DNA of 64,000 nt from DASSQJ01 sp963772645. Lineage in GTDB: Bacteria > Actinomycetota > Actinomycetes > Actinomycetales > Dermatophilaceae. The stretch covers positions 1 through 64,000 of the forward strand of contig CAVYYD010000006.1 in assembly GCA_963772645.1 (NCBI GenBank), read 5' to 3'. The notes under the pieces were generated by a model that did not search any database, was not told where the DNA came from, and saw nothing but the letters and a program-made list of their open reading frames with translations. This document shows, piece after piece, positions 41,659 through 50,966 of this stretch. Position 1 is the stretch's first letter. Every line of letters begins with the position of its first letter. The translations under genes and the position numbers were made by a program.

Positions 41659-43965
41659 ATGACGACCCACGCGAGTGAGACGGAGCGGGCCGGGACCGCC
41701 CGCGACGCCGCCGCGGACGCCGCCGTCGAGGGGACCATCGTCAGCGAGGTCTCGATCGCCAGCGCCTCGGCGAGCGAGACCCGTCACCAGCAGCCCCGGG
41801 CCAGCAACGGGCGCTTCGTCCGCACCGGCCAGCGGCCCGAGGAGGAGGACGAGGGCCTGCCGGCCGACCGCTTCCTCGACCGGGAGATCTCCTGGCTGCA
41901 GTTCAACGAGCGGGTCCTGCAGCTCGCCGCCGACGACAGCGTCCCCCTGCTCGAGCGGGCCCGCTATCTGGCGATCTTCGCCTCGAACCTCGACGAGTTC
42001 TTCATGGTCCGCGTCGCCGGCCTCAAGCGGCGCATCGCCACCGGGATCGCGGTCCGGTCGGCCTCCGGGCTCGAGCCGCGCGAGGTGCTCGAGCAGATCT
42101 CGCTCGTCGCCCACGAGCTGATGTCGATGCACGCGCGCGTCTACGCCGAGCACGTCCGCCCCGCGCTCGAGTCCGAGGGTGTCACCGTCGTGCGCTGGGA
42201 CGCGCTCTCCGACGAGGAGCGCCACCGGCTGCACGCCGTCTTCACCGACCGGCTCTTCCCGGTCCTCACCCCGCTGGCCGTCGACCCGGCCCATCCCTTC
42301 CCCTACATCTCGGGGCTCTCCCTGAACCTCGCCGTCATCCTCGTCAACCCGCGCACCGGCAAGGAGCACTTCGCCCGGATCAAGGTGCCACCGCTGCTGC
42401 CCCGGCTGCTGCGGGTCGAGCCCGGGCCCGAGGAGTCGCCGCTCGCCGACATGTACGACACCCGGTTCGTCCCGCTCGAGGACGTCATCTCCGCCCACCT
42501 CGACCAGCTGTTCCCGGGGATGGAGGTCCGCGAGCACTTCACCTTCCGGGTCACCCGCAACGAGGACCTCGAGGTGGAGGAGGACGACGCCGAGAACCTC
42601 CTCACCGCCCTGGAGCGAGAGCTGACCCGGCGCCGGTTCGGGCCGCCGGTCCGGCTCGAGGTCGAGGAGGCGATGGACGACCACGTCCTCGAGCTCATCG
42701 TCCGCGAGCTCGGGGTGGCCGGCTCGGAGGTCTACCGGCTGCCCGCTCCGCTGGACCTGCGGGCGCTGAACATCGTCGCCGACCTCGAGCGCTCCGAGCT
42801 GCACTTCGAGCCGTTCGTCGCGCGCACCAACCCCGACCTCGCCCCCACCGAGTCGGCCAAGGCCCGCGACGTCTTCGCGGCCGTCCGCAAGCAGGACGTC
42901 CTCCTCCAGCACCCCTACGACTCGTTCTCGACCTCGGTGCAGGCCCTCCTCGAGCAGGCCGCGGCCGATCCCGCCGTCCTCGCCATCAAGCAGACCCTCT
43001 ACCGCACCAGCGGCGACAGCCCGATCATCGACGCCCTCATCGACGCGGCGGAGGCGGGCAAGCAGGTGCTCGCGGTCGTCGAGATCAAGGCCCGCTTCGA
43101 CGAGGAGAACAACATCTCCTGGGCGCGCAAGCTCGAGCACTCCGGGGTTCACGTCGTCTACGGCATCGTCGGGCTGAAGACCCACGCCAAGCTGTGCCTC
43201 GTCATCCGCCAGGAGGCCGAGGGGATGCGCCGCTACTGCCACGTCGGCACCGGCAACTACAACCCCAAGACCGCCCGGCTCTACGAGGACCTCGGCCTGC
43301 TCACCGCCGACGAGCAGGTCGGCGAGGACCTCTCGCGGCTCTTCAACCAGCTCTCCGGCATCGCCCCCCGCAGCAGGTTCAAGCGGCTCCTCGTGGCGCC
43401 CCGCTCGGTCCGTTCCGGGCTCCTCGCGCAGATCGAGGAGGAGGTCGAGCACGAGCAGCGCCACCCCGGCACCGGCTACATCGGGTGGAAGGTCAACTCG
43501 ATCGTCGACGAGGCGACCATCGACGCGCTCTATCGGGCGTCACAGGCGGGGGTCCGGATCCAGCTCTGGGTGCGGGGGATCTGCGCGCTGCGGCCCGGCG
43601 TCCCCGGGCTCTCCGAGTCCATCGAGGTGCGCTCGGTGCTCGGGCGCTTCCTCGAGCACTCCCGGATCTTCTACTTCGGCGGCGGGGGCGAGCCGGTGGT
43701 GTACATCGGCAGTGCCGACATGATGCACCGCAACCTCGACCGCCGGGTCGAGGCGCTCGCCCGGCTCACCGAGCCGAGCCACCTCGAGGAGCTGCACCAG
43801 CTGCTCGAGCGCGGGATGTCCGACCGCTACGCGCACTGGCGGCTGCAGCCCGACGGCCGCTGGGTGCGCCGCCACCTCGACGACGACGGCGCACCGCTCG
43901 AGGACCTCCAGGCTGCGCTCATCGAGATGCACGCCAAGCGCCGGCGCAAGGCGCGCCGCCGGTGA
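41659..43965 (+). CDS. ppk1: Polyphosphate kinase PPK1
   Basis: A 768-residue enzyme that reversibly polymerises the ATP gamma-phosphate into polyphosphate. After a variable 65-residue N-terminus come FLDREISWLQFNERVL, the N-terminal and head domains, and the catalytic histidine in RYCHVGTGNYN, with the second PLD-like domain near the end (SRIFYFGGGG, YIGSADMM). ATG 41659. mutT1 is coupled downstream, and the Pst operon follows, so phosphate storage and uptake are grouped. Confidence 0.96.
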   Translation: MTTHASETERAGTARDAAADAAVEGTIVSEVSIASASASETRHQQPRASNGRFVRTGQRPEEEDEGLPADRFLDREISWLQFNERVLQLAADDSVPLLERARYLAIFASNLDEFFMVRVAGLKRRIATGIAVRSASGLEPREVLEQISLVAHELMSMHARVYAEHVRPALESEGVTVVRWDALSDEERHRLHAVFTDRLFPVLTPLAVDPAHPFPYISGLSLNLAVILVNPRTGKEHFARIKVPPLLPRLLRVEPGPEESPLADMYDTRFVPLEDVISAHLDQLFPGMEVREHFTFRVTRNEDLEVEEDDAENLLTALERELTRRRFGPPVRLEVEEAMDDHVLELIVRELGVAGSEVYRLPAPLDLRALNIVADLERSELHFEPFVARTNPDLAPTESAKARDVFAAVRKQDVLLQHPYDSFSTSVQALLEQAAADPAVLAIKQTLYRTSGDSPIIDALIDAAEAGKQVLAVVEIKARFDEENNISWARKLEHSGVHVVYGIVGLKTHAKLCLVIRQEAEGMRRYCHVGTGNYNPKTARLYEDLGLLTADEQVGEDLSRLFNQLSGIAPRSRFKRLLVAPRSVRSGLLAQIEEEVEHEQRHPGTGYIGWKVNSIVDEATIDALYRASQAGVRIQLWVRGICALRPGVPGLSESIEVRSVLGRFLEHSRIFYFGGGGEPVVYIGSADMMHRNLDRRVEALARLTEPSHLEELHQLLERGMSDRYAHWRLQPDGRWVRRHLDDDGAPLEDLQAALIEMHAKRRRKARRR

Positions 43966-44903
43966 GGATCCCGGCTGCCGGGACGGTGCCCTGGCGCGTC
44001 CGCGGGGACGTGCTCGAGGTCGCCCTCGTGCACCGGCCCCGCTACGACGACTGGGCCTGGGCCAAGGGCAAGCTCGACGCGGGAGAGCAGTGGCCGGTCG
44101 CCGCCGTGCGCGAGACCGACGAGGAGACGGGGCTGCGGGTCGCGCTCGGGGTCCCGCTCCCCGAGGCGCGCTACACCCTGCTCGGCCGGGACGGCACGCC
44201 CGACGAGAAGGTGGTCCGCTACTGGGCCGCGCGGGTCGTCGGGGGGCGCGGTCGCCTCGTCAACGAGATCGACGAGGTGGCCTGGCTCGACCCGAAGGCG
44301 GCCCACGACCGGCTCGACTACGCCCGCGACCGGGACCAGCTCCTCGCCCTCGTCCGCTGGCAGCAGTCCGGGCTGCTCGACACCTGGCCGCTGGTCCTGG
44401 TCCGGCACGCGCACGCCGTGGCCCGGTCCAGCTGGGACGGCGCCGACGACACCACGCGCCCGCTCGACGACCGCGGCCGGGACCGGGCCCGCGCCCTCGT
44501 CCCCCTGCTCGAGGCCTACCGGCCCACCCGCCTCCTCAGCTCGCCGTCCGACCGTTGTGTGGCGACCGTCGAGCCCTACGCGGCGTCGGCCCGCCGGCGG
44601 CTGCGGCTGCGCGGGGGCCTGTCCGAGGAGGGTTTCGCCGCCGACGCTGCGAAGGCCGCCCGCCACCTGCGCCGGCTGCTCGACCGGGGCCGTGCGGCGC
44701 TGGTCTGCTCGCACGGCCCGGTCATGCCCGGCCTCGTCGCCGACCTCGCCGGCCGGGTCGACCCGGCCGCCGACGCGGCGGCGACCGGCCTCCTCGAGGC
44801 GGCGGCCGAGGAGCACCTCGCCAAGGGTGAGGCCCTGGTCTGCCACCTCGTGGGGGCCGGCGAGGGCGCCCGCATCGTCGCGGTCGAGCGCCACGAGCCC
44901 TGA
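43962..44903 (+). CDS. mutT1: MutT1-type Nudix hydrolase fused to a histidine phosphatase
   Basis: A 313-residue two-domain protein. The Nudix box GKLDAGE..RETDEETGL (about residues 35-57) is complete. The C-terminal half is a histidine phosphatase with LVRHAHA in place of the usual RHGE. The same fusion in mycobacteria (MutT1, Rv2985, beside ppk) removes 8-oxo-dGTP and hydrolyses diadenosine polyphosphates. GTG 43962 overlaps the ppk1 stop by four bases (GTGA). Confidence 0.92.
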   Translation: MRIPAAGTVPWRVRGDVLEVALVHRPRYDDWAWAKGKLDAGEQWPVAAVRETDEETGLRVALGVPLPEARYTLLGRDGTPDEKVVRYWAARVVGGRGRLVNEIDEVAWLDPKAAHDRLDYARDRDQLLALVRWQQSGLLDTWPLVLVRHAHAVARSSWDGADDTTRPLDDRGRDRARALVPLLEAYRPTRLLSSPSDRCVATVEPYAASARRRLRLRGGLSEEGFAADAAKAARHLRRLLDRGRAALVCSHGPVMPGLVADLAGRVDPAADAAATGLLEAAAEEHLAKGEALVCHLVGAGEGARIVAVERHEP

Positions 44904-44911
44904 CCCGCGGC

Positions 44912-44933
44912 GTTCACCCGGCCGTGACCCTTC
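44912..44933 (+). promoter_or_regulatory. Distal PHO-box-like repeat pair upstream of pstS
   Basis: GTTCACCCGGC (44912-44922) followed in 11-bp phase by CGTGACCCTTC (44923-44933), resembling the core boxes closer to pstS. Confidence 0.4.
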
Positions 44934-44970
44934 CGTGGCCTTGACGGCCGTCGACCAATGGCCGGTCGCC

Positions 44971-45014
44971 GTTCACGCCCCGTTCACCACCGACGGGCCG
45001 ACCCGTCACCCACC
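44971..45014 (+). promoter_or_regulatory. PHO box of the pst operon: four 11-bp units
   Basis: GTTCACGCCCC (44971), GTTCACCACCG (44982), ACGGGCCGACC (44993) and CGTCACCCACC (45004) follow in exact 11-bp phase; the first two carry the GTTCAC core. With TAGCGT as -10 the first two end just upstream of the -35 position, suited to activation by a PhoP/RegX3-type regulator. Confidence 0.65.
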
Positions 45015-45019
45015 GTTCC

Positions 45020-45025
45020 TAGCGT
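45020..45025 (+). promoter_or_regulatory. Candidate -10 element TAGCGT of pstS
   Basis: TAGCGT lies directly downstream of the PHO-box repeats and would give a leader of about 75 nt before GTG 45109. Confidence 0.4.
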
Positions 45026-45108
45026 GCCTCCCGTACGACCACGAGGGTCCGCTTCGGTGCCCCCGAGGCGGCCGTCGTCGGCCCCCTACCCCAGAGAGGC
45101 ACTACCCC

Positions 45109-46215
45109 GTGAAGCGCTCCCTTTCGGCCTGGTCGGCCGTCCCCGCCGCCGTCGCCCTGTCCCTGACCGTCGCGGCGTGCGGCGCGGCGAACGAGGACAC
45201 CGGCTCCTCCTCGTCCTCGAGCGGTTCGAGCAGCTCCGCCTCTCTCTCCGGCTCCCTCAACGGCGCCGGGGCGAGCACCCAGACCGTCGCCCAGGAGACG
45301 TGGAAGGCGGCGTTCGAGACCGCCAACCCGGACGCCACCGTGAACTACGACCCGATCGGCTCCGGCGGCGGCCGCGAGCAGTTCCTCGCCGGCGCCACCC
45401 AGTTCGGCGGCTCCGACGCCTACCTCAAGGACGAGGAGCTCGCCAAGCTGCCCGCCACCTGCGGCGAGGTCATCGAGTACCCCGTCTACATCTCCCCGAT
45501 CGCCGTCATCTTCAACATCAAGGGCGTCGACAAGCTCCAGCTCGACCCGCAGACCCTCGCCAAGATCTTCAAGGGCGAGATCACGAAGTGGAACGACCCG
45601 GCCATCGCCGCCACCAACAGCGGGGCCAACCTGCCCGACGAGGCGATCGTCCCGGTCCACCGCTCCGACGAGTCGGGCACGACGAACAACTTCACCGACT
45701 ACCTCAACAAGGTCGCCGGCGGCGTCTGGACCGACGCCGCCAGCGGCACCTGGCCGGTCTCCGGCGGCGAGTCGGCCAAGGGCACCCAGGGTGTCGTCCA
45801 GGCCGTGACCGCCGGCGAGGGCTACATCGGCTACGCCGACGCCTCGCAGGCCGGTTCGCTCGGGGTCGCCGACGTCAAGGTCGGCAGCAGCTTCCAGGGC
45901 CCGAGCGCCGAGGCCGCCGCCAAGATCGTCGACGAGTCCACCCGGGTCTCCGGTCGCAGCCAGTACGACTTCGCCATCGACCTCAAGCGCGACACCGCCA
46001 CCGAGGGCGTGTACCCGATCGTCCTGGCCTCGTACGCGCTGGCCTGCACCACCTACAAGGACCAGGCGACCGCCGACCTCGTCAAGGCCTACCTGTCCTA
46101 CACGGTGAGCCCCGAGGGCCAGCAGGCTGCCGCGAAGGCCGCCGGCAGCGCGCCGCTGAGCCAGAGCGGCATGGACAACGCGATGAAGGCGATCAACGCC
46201 ATCTCGGCGGGCTGA
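45109..46215 (+). CDS. pstS: Phosphate-binding lipoprotein PstS
   Basis: A 368-residue periplasmic-type binding protein anchored as a lipoprotein (lipobox VAAC, Cys24), followed by a serine-rich linker. The phosphate-binding segments GAGASTQTVAQETW, GSGGGREQF, FGGSDAYL and HRSDESGTTNNF are present. GTG 45109 has ribosome site agagagg (45093-45099). First gene of pstSCAB; the hairpin after it could let PstS be made in excess over the membrane proteins. Confidence 0.96.
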   Translation: MKRSLSAWSAVPAAVALSLTVAACGAANEDTGSSSSSSGSSSSASLSGSLNGAGASTQTVAQETWKAAFETANPDATVNYDPIGSGGGREQFLAGATQFGGSDAYLKDEELAKLPATCGEVIEYPVYISPIAVIFNIKGVDKLQLDPQTLAKIFKGEITKWNDPAIAATNSGANLPDEAIVPVHRSDESGTTNNFTDYLNKVAGGVWTDAASGTWPVSGGESAKGTQGVVQAVTAGEGYIGYADASQAGSLGVADVKVGSSFQGPSAEAAAKIVDESTRVSGRSQYDFAIDLKRDTATEGVYPIVLASYALACTTYKDQATADLVKAYLSYTVSPEGQQAAAKAAGSAPLSQSGMDNAMKAINAISAG

Positions 46216-46226
46216 CGTCTCGCTGG

Positions 46227-46259
46227 GGAGGGCGGTCCCGGCCCCCGGGGCCGCCCTCC
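46227..46259 (+). terminator. Hairpin between pstS and pstC
   Basis: A 13-bp stem with one G-U pair (46227-46239 with 46247-46259) and a 7-nt loop, 12 bp after the pstS stop. It may act as partial terminator or as an mRNA stabiliser. Confidence 0.65.
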
Positions 46260-46339
46260 TCCACGCCCGGCCCCGCGCCAGTACGCTGCCGGGGGCACGG
46301 CTCCCGCCCCCGGCATCCACCCCAGGAGATGACCCACCC

Positions 46340-47284
46340 GTGAGCAGCGACACCGTCCAGGACCGGGCGGCGCCCCAGGCCTCGCACCGCGGCGACCGGA
46401 TCTTCGCGGGCACGGCGCTCGGCGCCGGGGCCGTCATCCTCGTCGTCCTCGTCGGGGTGGCGGCCTTCCTCCTCTGGCAGGCCTTCCCCGCCCTCACCGC
46501 CTCCCCGCAGGACGTCCGCGGCGGGAACGGCCTGTGGAGCTACATCTACCCACTGGCCTTCGGCACGGTCCTCGCGGCGGTGCTCGCGCTGCTCCTGGCG
46601 ACGCCGCTCTCGATCGGCATCGCGCTGTTCATCACTCACTACGCACCCCGCCGGATCGCGCAGGGGCTCGGCTACGTCGTCGACCTGCTCGCGGCCGTAC
46701 CGAGCATCATCTTCGGTCTCTGGGGCATCTACGTCGTCGCGCCGCTCTCGGTGCCGCTGGCCCAGTGGCTCGAGGCCCACCTCGGCTTCATCCCGCTCTT
46801 CACCGGGCCGGCGAGCACCTCCGGGCGCACGATGCTGGTCGTCGGCATCGTCCTGGCGATCATGATCCTGCCGGTGATGACCGCGGTGAACCGCGAGGTG
46901 TTCCTGCAGACCCCGCGGCTGCACGAGGAGGCCTCGCTGGCCCTCGGCGCCACCCGTTGGGAGATGATCCGGATGGCGGTGCTGCCGTTCGGGAAGTCCG
47001 GGATCATCTCCGGGGCGATGCTCGGGCTCGGGCGCGCGCTCGGGGAGACGATGGCCGTCGCGCTCATCCTCTCGGTCACCCCCGGCGTGCACTGGGACCT
47101 GATCAGCACCGAGAACTCGGGCACGATCGCCGCCGACATCGCGCTGCAGTTCCCCGAGTCCAGCGGCCTCGACGTCAACACCCTCGTCGCGTCGGGGCTG
47201 GTCCTCTTCTTCATCACCCTGCTCGTCAACATGGCGGCGCGCTACGTCGTCTCGCGGCGCGCCGAGTTCTCCGGAGCCAACTGA
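46340..47284 (+). CDS. pstC: Phosphate ABC transporter permease PstC
   Basis: A 314-residue permease with six membrane helices. The loop contacting PstB carries EEASLALGATRWEMIRMAVLPF (EAA-type). AVPSIIFGLWG and GRALGETMAVAL are typical of PstC. GTG 46340; the stop overlaps the pstA ATG by one base. Confidence 0.95.
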   Translation: MSSDTVQDRAAPQASHRGDRIFAGTALGAGAVILVVLVGVAAFLLWQAFPALTASPQDVRGGNGLWSYIYPLAFGTVLAAVLALLLATPLSIGIALFITHYAPRRIAQGLGYVVDLLAAVPSIIFGLWGIYVVAPLSVPLAQWLEAHLGFIPLFTGPASTSGRTMLVVGIVLAIMILPVMTAVNREVFLQTPRLHEEASLALGATRWEMIRMAVLPFGKSGIISGAMLGLGRALGETMAVALILSVTPGVHWDLISTENSGTIAADIALQFPESSGLDVNTLVASGLVLFFITLLVNMAARYVVSRRAEFSGAN

Positions 47285-48408
47285 TGTCCGAGCTGAACGT
47301 CCGGGCCCCCGGCCAGCGCGGCGGCACCGGCGGCCCGGGGGGTCGCGACGTGCCTCCGAGCGCGGTCGGGGCACTGCCCCTCATCCACCCCTCCCTCCCC
47401 CGGTGGGCGGTCCTGGCCACCCTCGCGGCCGCCGCGGCCCTCACCCTCCTCCTCCAGCTCACCCTCTGGTCCTTCGGGCTGGTCAGCTTCGTCCTGCTCA
47501 GCGCCGTCCTCTACGGGGTGGCCATCTACGGGCTGAGCGCCTGGGTGGAAGGCCGGCGCAACGCCCTCGACCGGCTCGTCACCGCCGTCGTCACGACCTT
47601 CTTCCTCCTCGCGATCCTCCCCCTGGCCTCGGTGCTCTACGAGGTGGTCACCGAGGGGTGGAAGCGCTTCGACGTCGAGTTCTTCACCTACTCGATGCGC
47701 GGTGTCGTCGGCGCCGGCGGCGGCGCCTACGCCGCGATCCTCGGCACCCTGATCATCACCGCGATCACCGCGCTGGTCTCGGTGCCGGTCGGCATCATGG
47801 CCGCGGTCTACCTCGTCGAGTACGGGCGCGGCACGCCGCTGGGCCGGGCCCTGACCTTCTTCGTCGACGTGATGACCGGCATCCCGTCGATCGTCGCCGG
47901 CCTCTTCGCCGCCGCGCTCTTCGTCCTCGTCCTCGGCCCGGGCGTCCGGGCGGGCGTCATCGGCGCGGTCGCGCTCAGCGTGCTGATGATCCCCGTCGTC
48001 GTCCGCTCCACCGAGGAGATGCTCCGCCTGGTGCCGAACGAGCTGCGCGAGGCGTCGTACGCGCTCGGGGTCTCCAAGTGGCGGACGATCACCAAGGTCG
48101 TCGTCCGGACCTCGATCGCCGGCATCGTCACCGGGGTGACGCTCGCCGTGGCCCGCGTCATCGGCGAGACCGCACCGCTGCTGGTGACCGTCGGGACGAC
48201 GACCTCGACGAACCTCAACCCGTTCGAGGGCCGGATGGCGACCCTCCCGGTGTTCTCCTACTACCAGTACGCCCAGCCGGGGGTTCCGTCCGAGCCGTAC
48301 TTCGCCCGCGCCTGGGCCTCGGCGCTGACCCTCATCATCATCGTCATGGCGCTCAACCTCGTCGCCCGCCTGATCTCCAGGTTCTACGCCCCCAAGACCG
48401 GGCGCTGA
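47284..48408 (+). CDS. pstA: Phosphate ABC transporter permease PstA
   Basis: A 374-residue permease. A 40-residue Gly-rich hydrophilic N-terminus precedes extra N-terminal helices and then the six-helix core, with the EAA-type loop ELREASYALGVSKWRTITKVV and ARVIGETAPLLVT. It is longer than E. coli PstA because of the N-terminal addition, which is common in actinobacteria. ATG 47284 (TGATG junction with pstC). Confidence 0.94.
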   Translation: MSELNVRAPGQRGGTGGPGGRDVPPSAVGALPLIHPSLPRWAVLATLAAAAALTLLLQLTLWSFGLVSFVLLSAVLYGVAIYGLSAWVEGRRNALDRLVTAVVTTFFLLAILPLASVLYEVVTEGWKRFDVEFFTYSMRGVVGAGGGAYAAILGTLIITAITALVSVPVGIMAAVYLVEYGRGTPLGRALTFFVDVMTGIPSIVAGLFAAALFVLVLGPGVRAGVIGAVALSVLMIPVVVRSTEEMLRLVPNELREASYALGVSKWRTITKVVVRTSIAGIVTGVTLAVARVIGETAPLLVTVGTTTSTNLNPFEGRMATLPVFSYYQYAQPGVPSEPYFARAWASALTLIIIVMALNLVARLISRFYAPKTGR

Positions 48409-48443
48409 GCCGACACCACCACCGAGAAGGAAACGGACCCACC

Positions 48444-49223
48444 GTGGCCAAGCGCATCGACGTCAAGGACGTCAACATCTACTACGGGGACTTCCTCGCC
48501 GTCGAGGGGGTGACGATGACGATCGAACCCCGTGCCGTCACCGCCCTCATCGGGCCGTCGGGGTGTGGGAAGTCGACGTTCCTACGCACCCTCAACCGGA
48601 TGCACGAGGTGATCCCGGGCGCCCACGTCCAGGGCGAGGTGCTCGTCGACGACCAGAACCTCTACGCCCCCGGCGTCGACCCGGTCGGCGTGCGGCGGCG
48701 GGTCGGCATGGTCTTCCAGCGGCCCAACCCGTTCCCGACCATGTCGATCTACGACAACGTCGTGGCGGGGGTCAAGCTCAACAGCACGCGGATGAAGAAG
48801 GCCGAGCTCGACGACCTCGTCGAGGGCTCGCTCAGGGGCGCGAACCTCTGGAACGAGGTCAAGGACCGCCTCGCCAAGCCCGGCTCCGGGCTCTCCGGCG
48901 GCCAGCAGCAGCGGCTGTGCATCGCGCGGACCATCGCCGTGAAGCCCGACGTGGTCCTCATGGACGAGCCCTGCTCGGCGCTGGACCCGATCTCCACGCT
49001 GGCCATCGAGGACCTCATCAACGAGCTGAAGTCCGACTACACCATCGTCATCGTCACCCACAACATGCAGCAGGCCGCCCGGGTGTCCGACCGGACCGGG
49101 TTCTTCAACCTCAAGGCGACCGGGGAGCCGGGGCGCCTCGTCGAGTACGACGACACCCAGAAGATCTTCAGCAACCCGACCGAGAAGGCCACCGAGGACT
49201 ACATCAGCGGCCGCTTCGGCTGA
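48444..49223 (+). CDS. pstB: Phosphate ABC transporter ATPase PstB
   Basis: A 259-residue ATPase: Walker A GPSGCGKST, PstB-type FLRTLNRMHEVIPGA, QRPNPFPTMSIYDNV, signature LSGGQQQR, Walker B VVLMDEPCSALDP and THNMQQAARVSD. GTG 48444 with a nearby aagga. Its stop is 12 bp from the stop of the opposing pit gene. Confidence 0.97.
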   Translation: MAKRIDVKDVNIYYGDFLAVEGVTMTIEPRAVTALIGPSGCGKSTFLRTLNRMHEVIPGAHVQGEVLVDDQNLYAPGVDPVGVRRRVGMVFQRPNPFPTMSIYDNVVAGVKLNSTRMKKAELDDLVEGSLRGANLWNEVKDRLAKPGSGLSGGQQQRLCIARTIAVKPDVVLMDEPCSALDPISTLAIEDLINELKSDYTIVIVTHNMQQAARVSDRTGFFNLKATGEPGRLVEYDDTQKIFSNPTEKATEDYISGRFG

Positions 49224-49235
49224 CCCGGGGCCCGC

Positions 49236-50231
49236 TCAGGTCAGCGGGCTGAGCAGTGCGTAGGCGAGCGCTCCGCCGAGGCCGGCGCCGGGGAAGGTCA
49301 GCACCCAGGCGAGCAGGATCGAACGCACCACCGACCAGCGCACCGCCTTCGGCGAGCGGACCGCACCGGCGCCGAGGATCGCCGAGGTGATCGTGTGCGT
49401 CGTCGAGATCGGCGCGCCGGTGGCCGTCGCGACGTAGAGCACCGAGGCGGCCGCGGTCTCGGCGGCGAACCCCTCCGGCGCCTGGAGCGGGATGATGCGA
49501 CGGCCGAGGGTCCGGATGATGCGCCAGCCGCCGGCGTAGGTGCCGACCGCGAGGACCAGGGCGGACGAGCCGAGGACCCACCACGGGATGGAGGCCTCGG
49601 TCGCGGGCCGGTACCCCCCGGCGACCAGCGCGAGGACGACGACGCCGGCCGTCTTCGAGGCGTCCTGCATCCCGTGCCCGAAGGCCATGGCGGCCGCCGA
49701 GACGGTCTGGGCGTAGCGGAAGCCCCGGGTGGCCGGGCCGGCCGCCGTGCGCCGGAAGGCCCAGTGGATGGCGACGACGAGCAGGTAGCCGAGGGCGAGC
49801 CCGACGACCGGCGAGACGACCATCGGGACGAGGACGAGGTCGCGGACGCTGATCCACTGCACCGTCGCCCCGGCCGCGAGCGCCGCGCCGCCCAGGCCCC
49901 CGATCAGGGCGTGCGAGGACGAGGTGGGCATCCCCCGCCACCAGGTGAGCAGGTTCCAGGCGATCGCCCCGACGAGCGCCCCGGCGCAGACGGCCAGGCC
50001 CACCGGCCCGACCGGCACGGTGACGATGTCGCTGCCGATGGTCCGGGCGACCCGTACCCCGACGAACCCGCCGGCGAGGTTCATCCCGGCGGCCAGCGCG
50101 AGCGCGATCCGCGGGGTCAGCGCCCGGGTCGAGATCGACGTGGCGACGGCGTTCGCGGCGTCGTGGAAGCCGTTGGTGTACGTGAACCCCAGCGCCAGGA
50201 GGACGATGAGGGCGACGGGCCACCAGCTCAC
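49236..50231 (-). CDS. pit: PiT-family low-affinity phosphate transporter
   Basis: A 331-residue transporter with about ten helices and the two family signatures: GFHDAANAVATSIST near the start and GMPTSSSHALIGG, plus GHGMQDASKTAGVV. It takes up metal-phosphate with H+ or Na+. It follows the DUF47 gene by 6 bp, the usual DUF47-pit pairing. Opposite strand to the pst operon, so uptake systems of high and low affinity end tail to tail. Confidence 0.95.
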   Translation of the reverse strand: MSWWPVALIVLLALGFTYTNGFHDAANAVATSISTRALTPRIALALAAGMNLAGGFVGVRVARTIGSDIVTVPVGPVGLAVCAGALVGAIAWNLLTWWRGMPTSSSHALIGGLGGAALAAGATVQWISVRDLVLVPMVVSPVVGLALGYLLVVAIHWAFRRTAAGPATRGFRYAQTVSAAAMAFGHGMQDASKTAGVVVLALVAGGYRPATEASIPWWVLGSSALVLAVGTYAGGWRIIRTLGRRIIPLQAPEGFAAETAAASVLYVATATGAPISTTHTITSAILGAGAVRSPKAVRWSVVRSILLAWVLTFPGAGLGGALAYALLSPLT

Positions 50232-50237
50232 CGGGGG

Positions 50238-50861
50238 TCAGGACTCCCGGACGGCGATCGCCTCGACCTTGAGCGCCACCTGCTCGAAGGCGTTCGCCGT
50301 GGCCTCGAGGGCGTCGATGACGTCCTTGTGCTTCAACACCGTCAACGGGTCCGGCTTCTTGGCGTTGAAGAGGTCGGCGAGCATCCGCCGGTACTGCTTG
50401 TTCGCCCGGTGCTCGAGCCGGTTGACCTCGATCCAGTAGCCGTCCAGGTCGCGCAGCGAGCGCAGCCGGGGCATCGCCTCAGCGGTGATCTCGGCCATCC
50501 GCGCGATGATCTCGACCTGCTTGGCGACCCGTGGCAGGAGCGGGTCGAGCCGGTACAGGACGATCGTGTCGACCGCGGCCTCCATGAGGTCGACGCAGTT
50601 GTCGAGGGCCACCGCGAGCCCGTGGATGTCGGCACGGTCGAACGGGGTGACGAAGGAGCCGCCGGCCCGGCGCACGATCTCGTGGGTCACGTCGGCGGCG
50701 GCGCCCTCGATCTCGTGCATGCGCTTGAGGACGAGCTCGCGCTCGTCGGGGTCGGCGCCGAGCAGCGTCGTCAGCTCGCGGGCACCCTCGACGAGCTGCT
50801 GCGCCGAGGCGGCGAACAGCTCGAAGAAGCTGGGGTCCTGCGGGGTGAGGCGGAAGGCCAC
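50238..50861 (-). CDS. DUF47 PhoU-like protein paired with Pit
   Basis: A 207-residue helical protein of the DUF47 (PhoU-like) family, with EIEGAAADVTHEIVRR, FDRADIHGLAVALDNCVDLMEA and the C-terminal HKDVIDALEATANAFEQVA. Such proteins are thought to regulate Pit activity. GTG 50861 has ggag 8 nt upstream; GTG/ATG codons further upstream would add a segment without family similarity. Confidence 0.92.
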   Translation of the reverse strand: MAFRLTPQDPSFFELFAASAQQLVEGARELTTLLGADPDERELVLKRMHEIEGAAADVTHEIVRRAGGSFVTPFDRADIHGLAVALDNCVDLMEAAVDTIVLYRLDPLLPRVAKQVEIIARMAEITAEAMPRLRSLRDLDGYWIEVNRLEHRANKQYRRMLADLFNAKKPDPLTVLKHKDVIDALEATANAFEQVALKVEAIAVRES

Positions 50862-50966
50862 GGCCGATCTCCGGGGGTGCTCGGTGGGGTCCGCGTACAG
50901 GCTAGGGCCACGGACGGCCCGGGACGACATCGGTGCGGCGAGCGGCCGGCGCCGTGGTGCGGTGGG

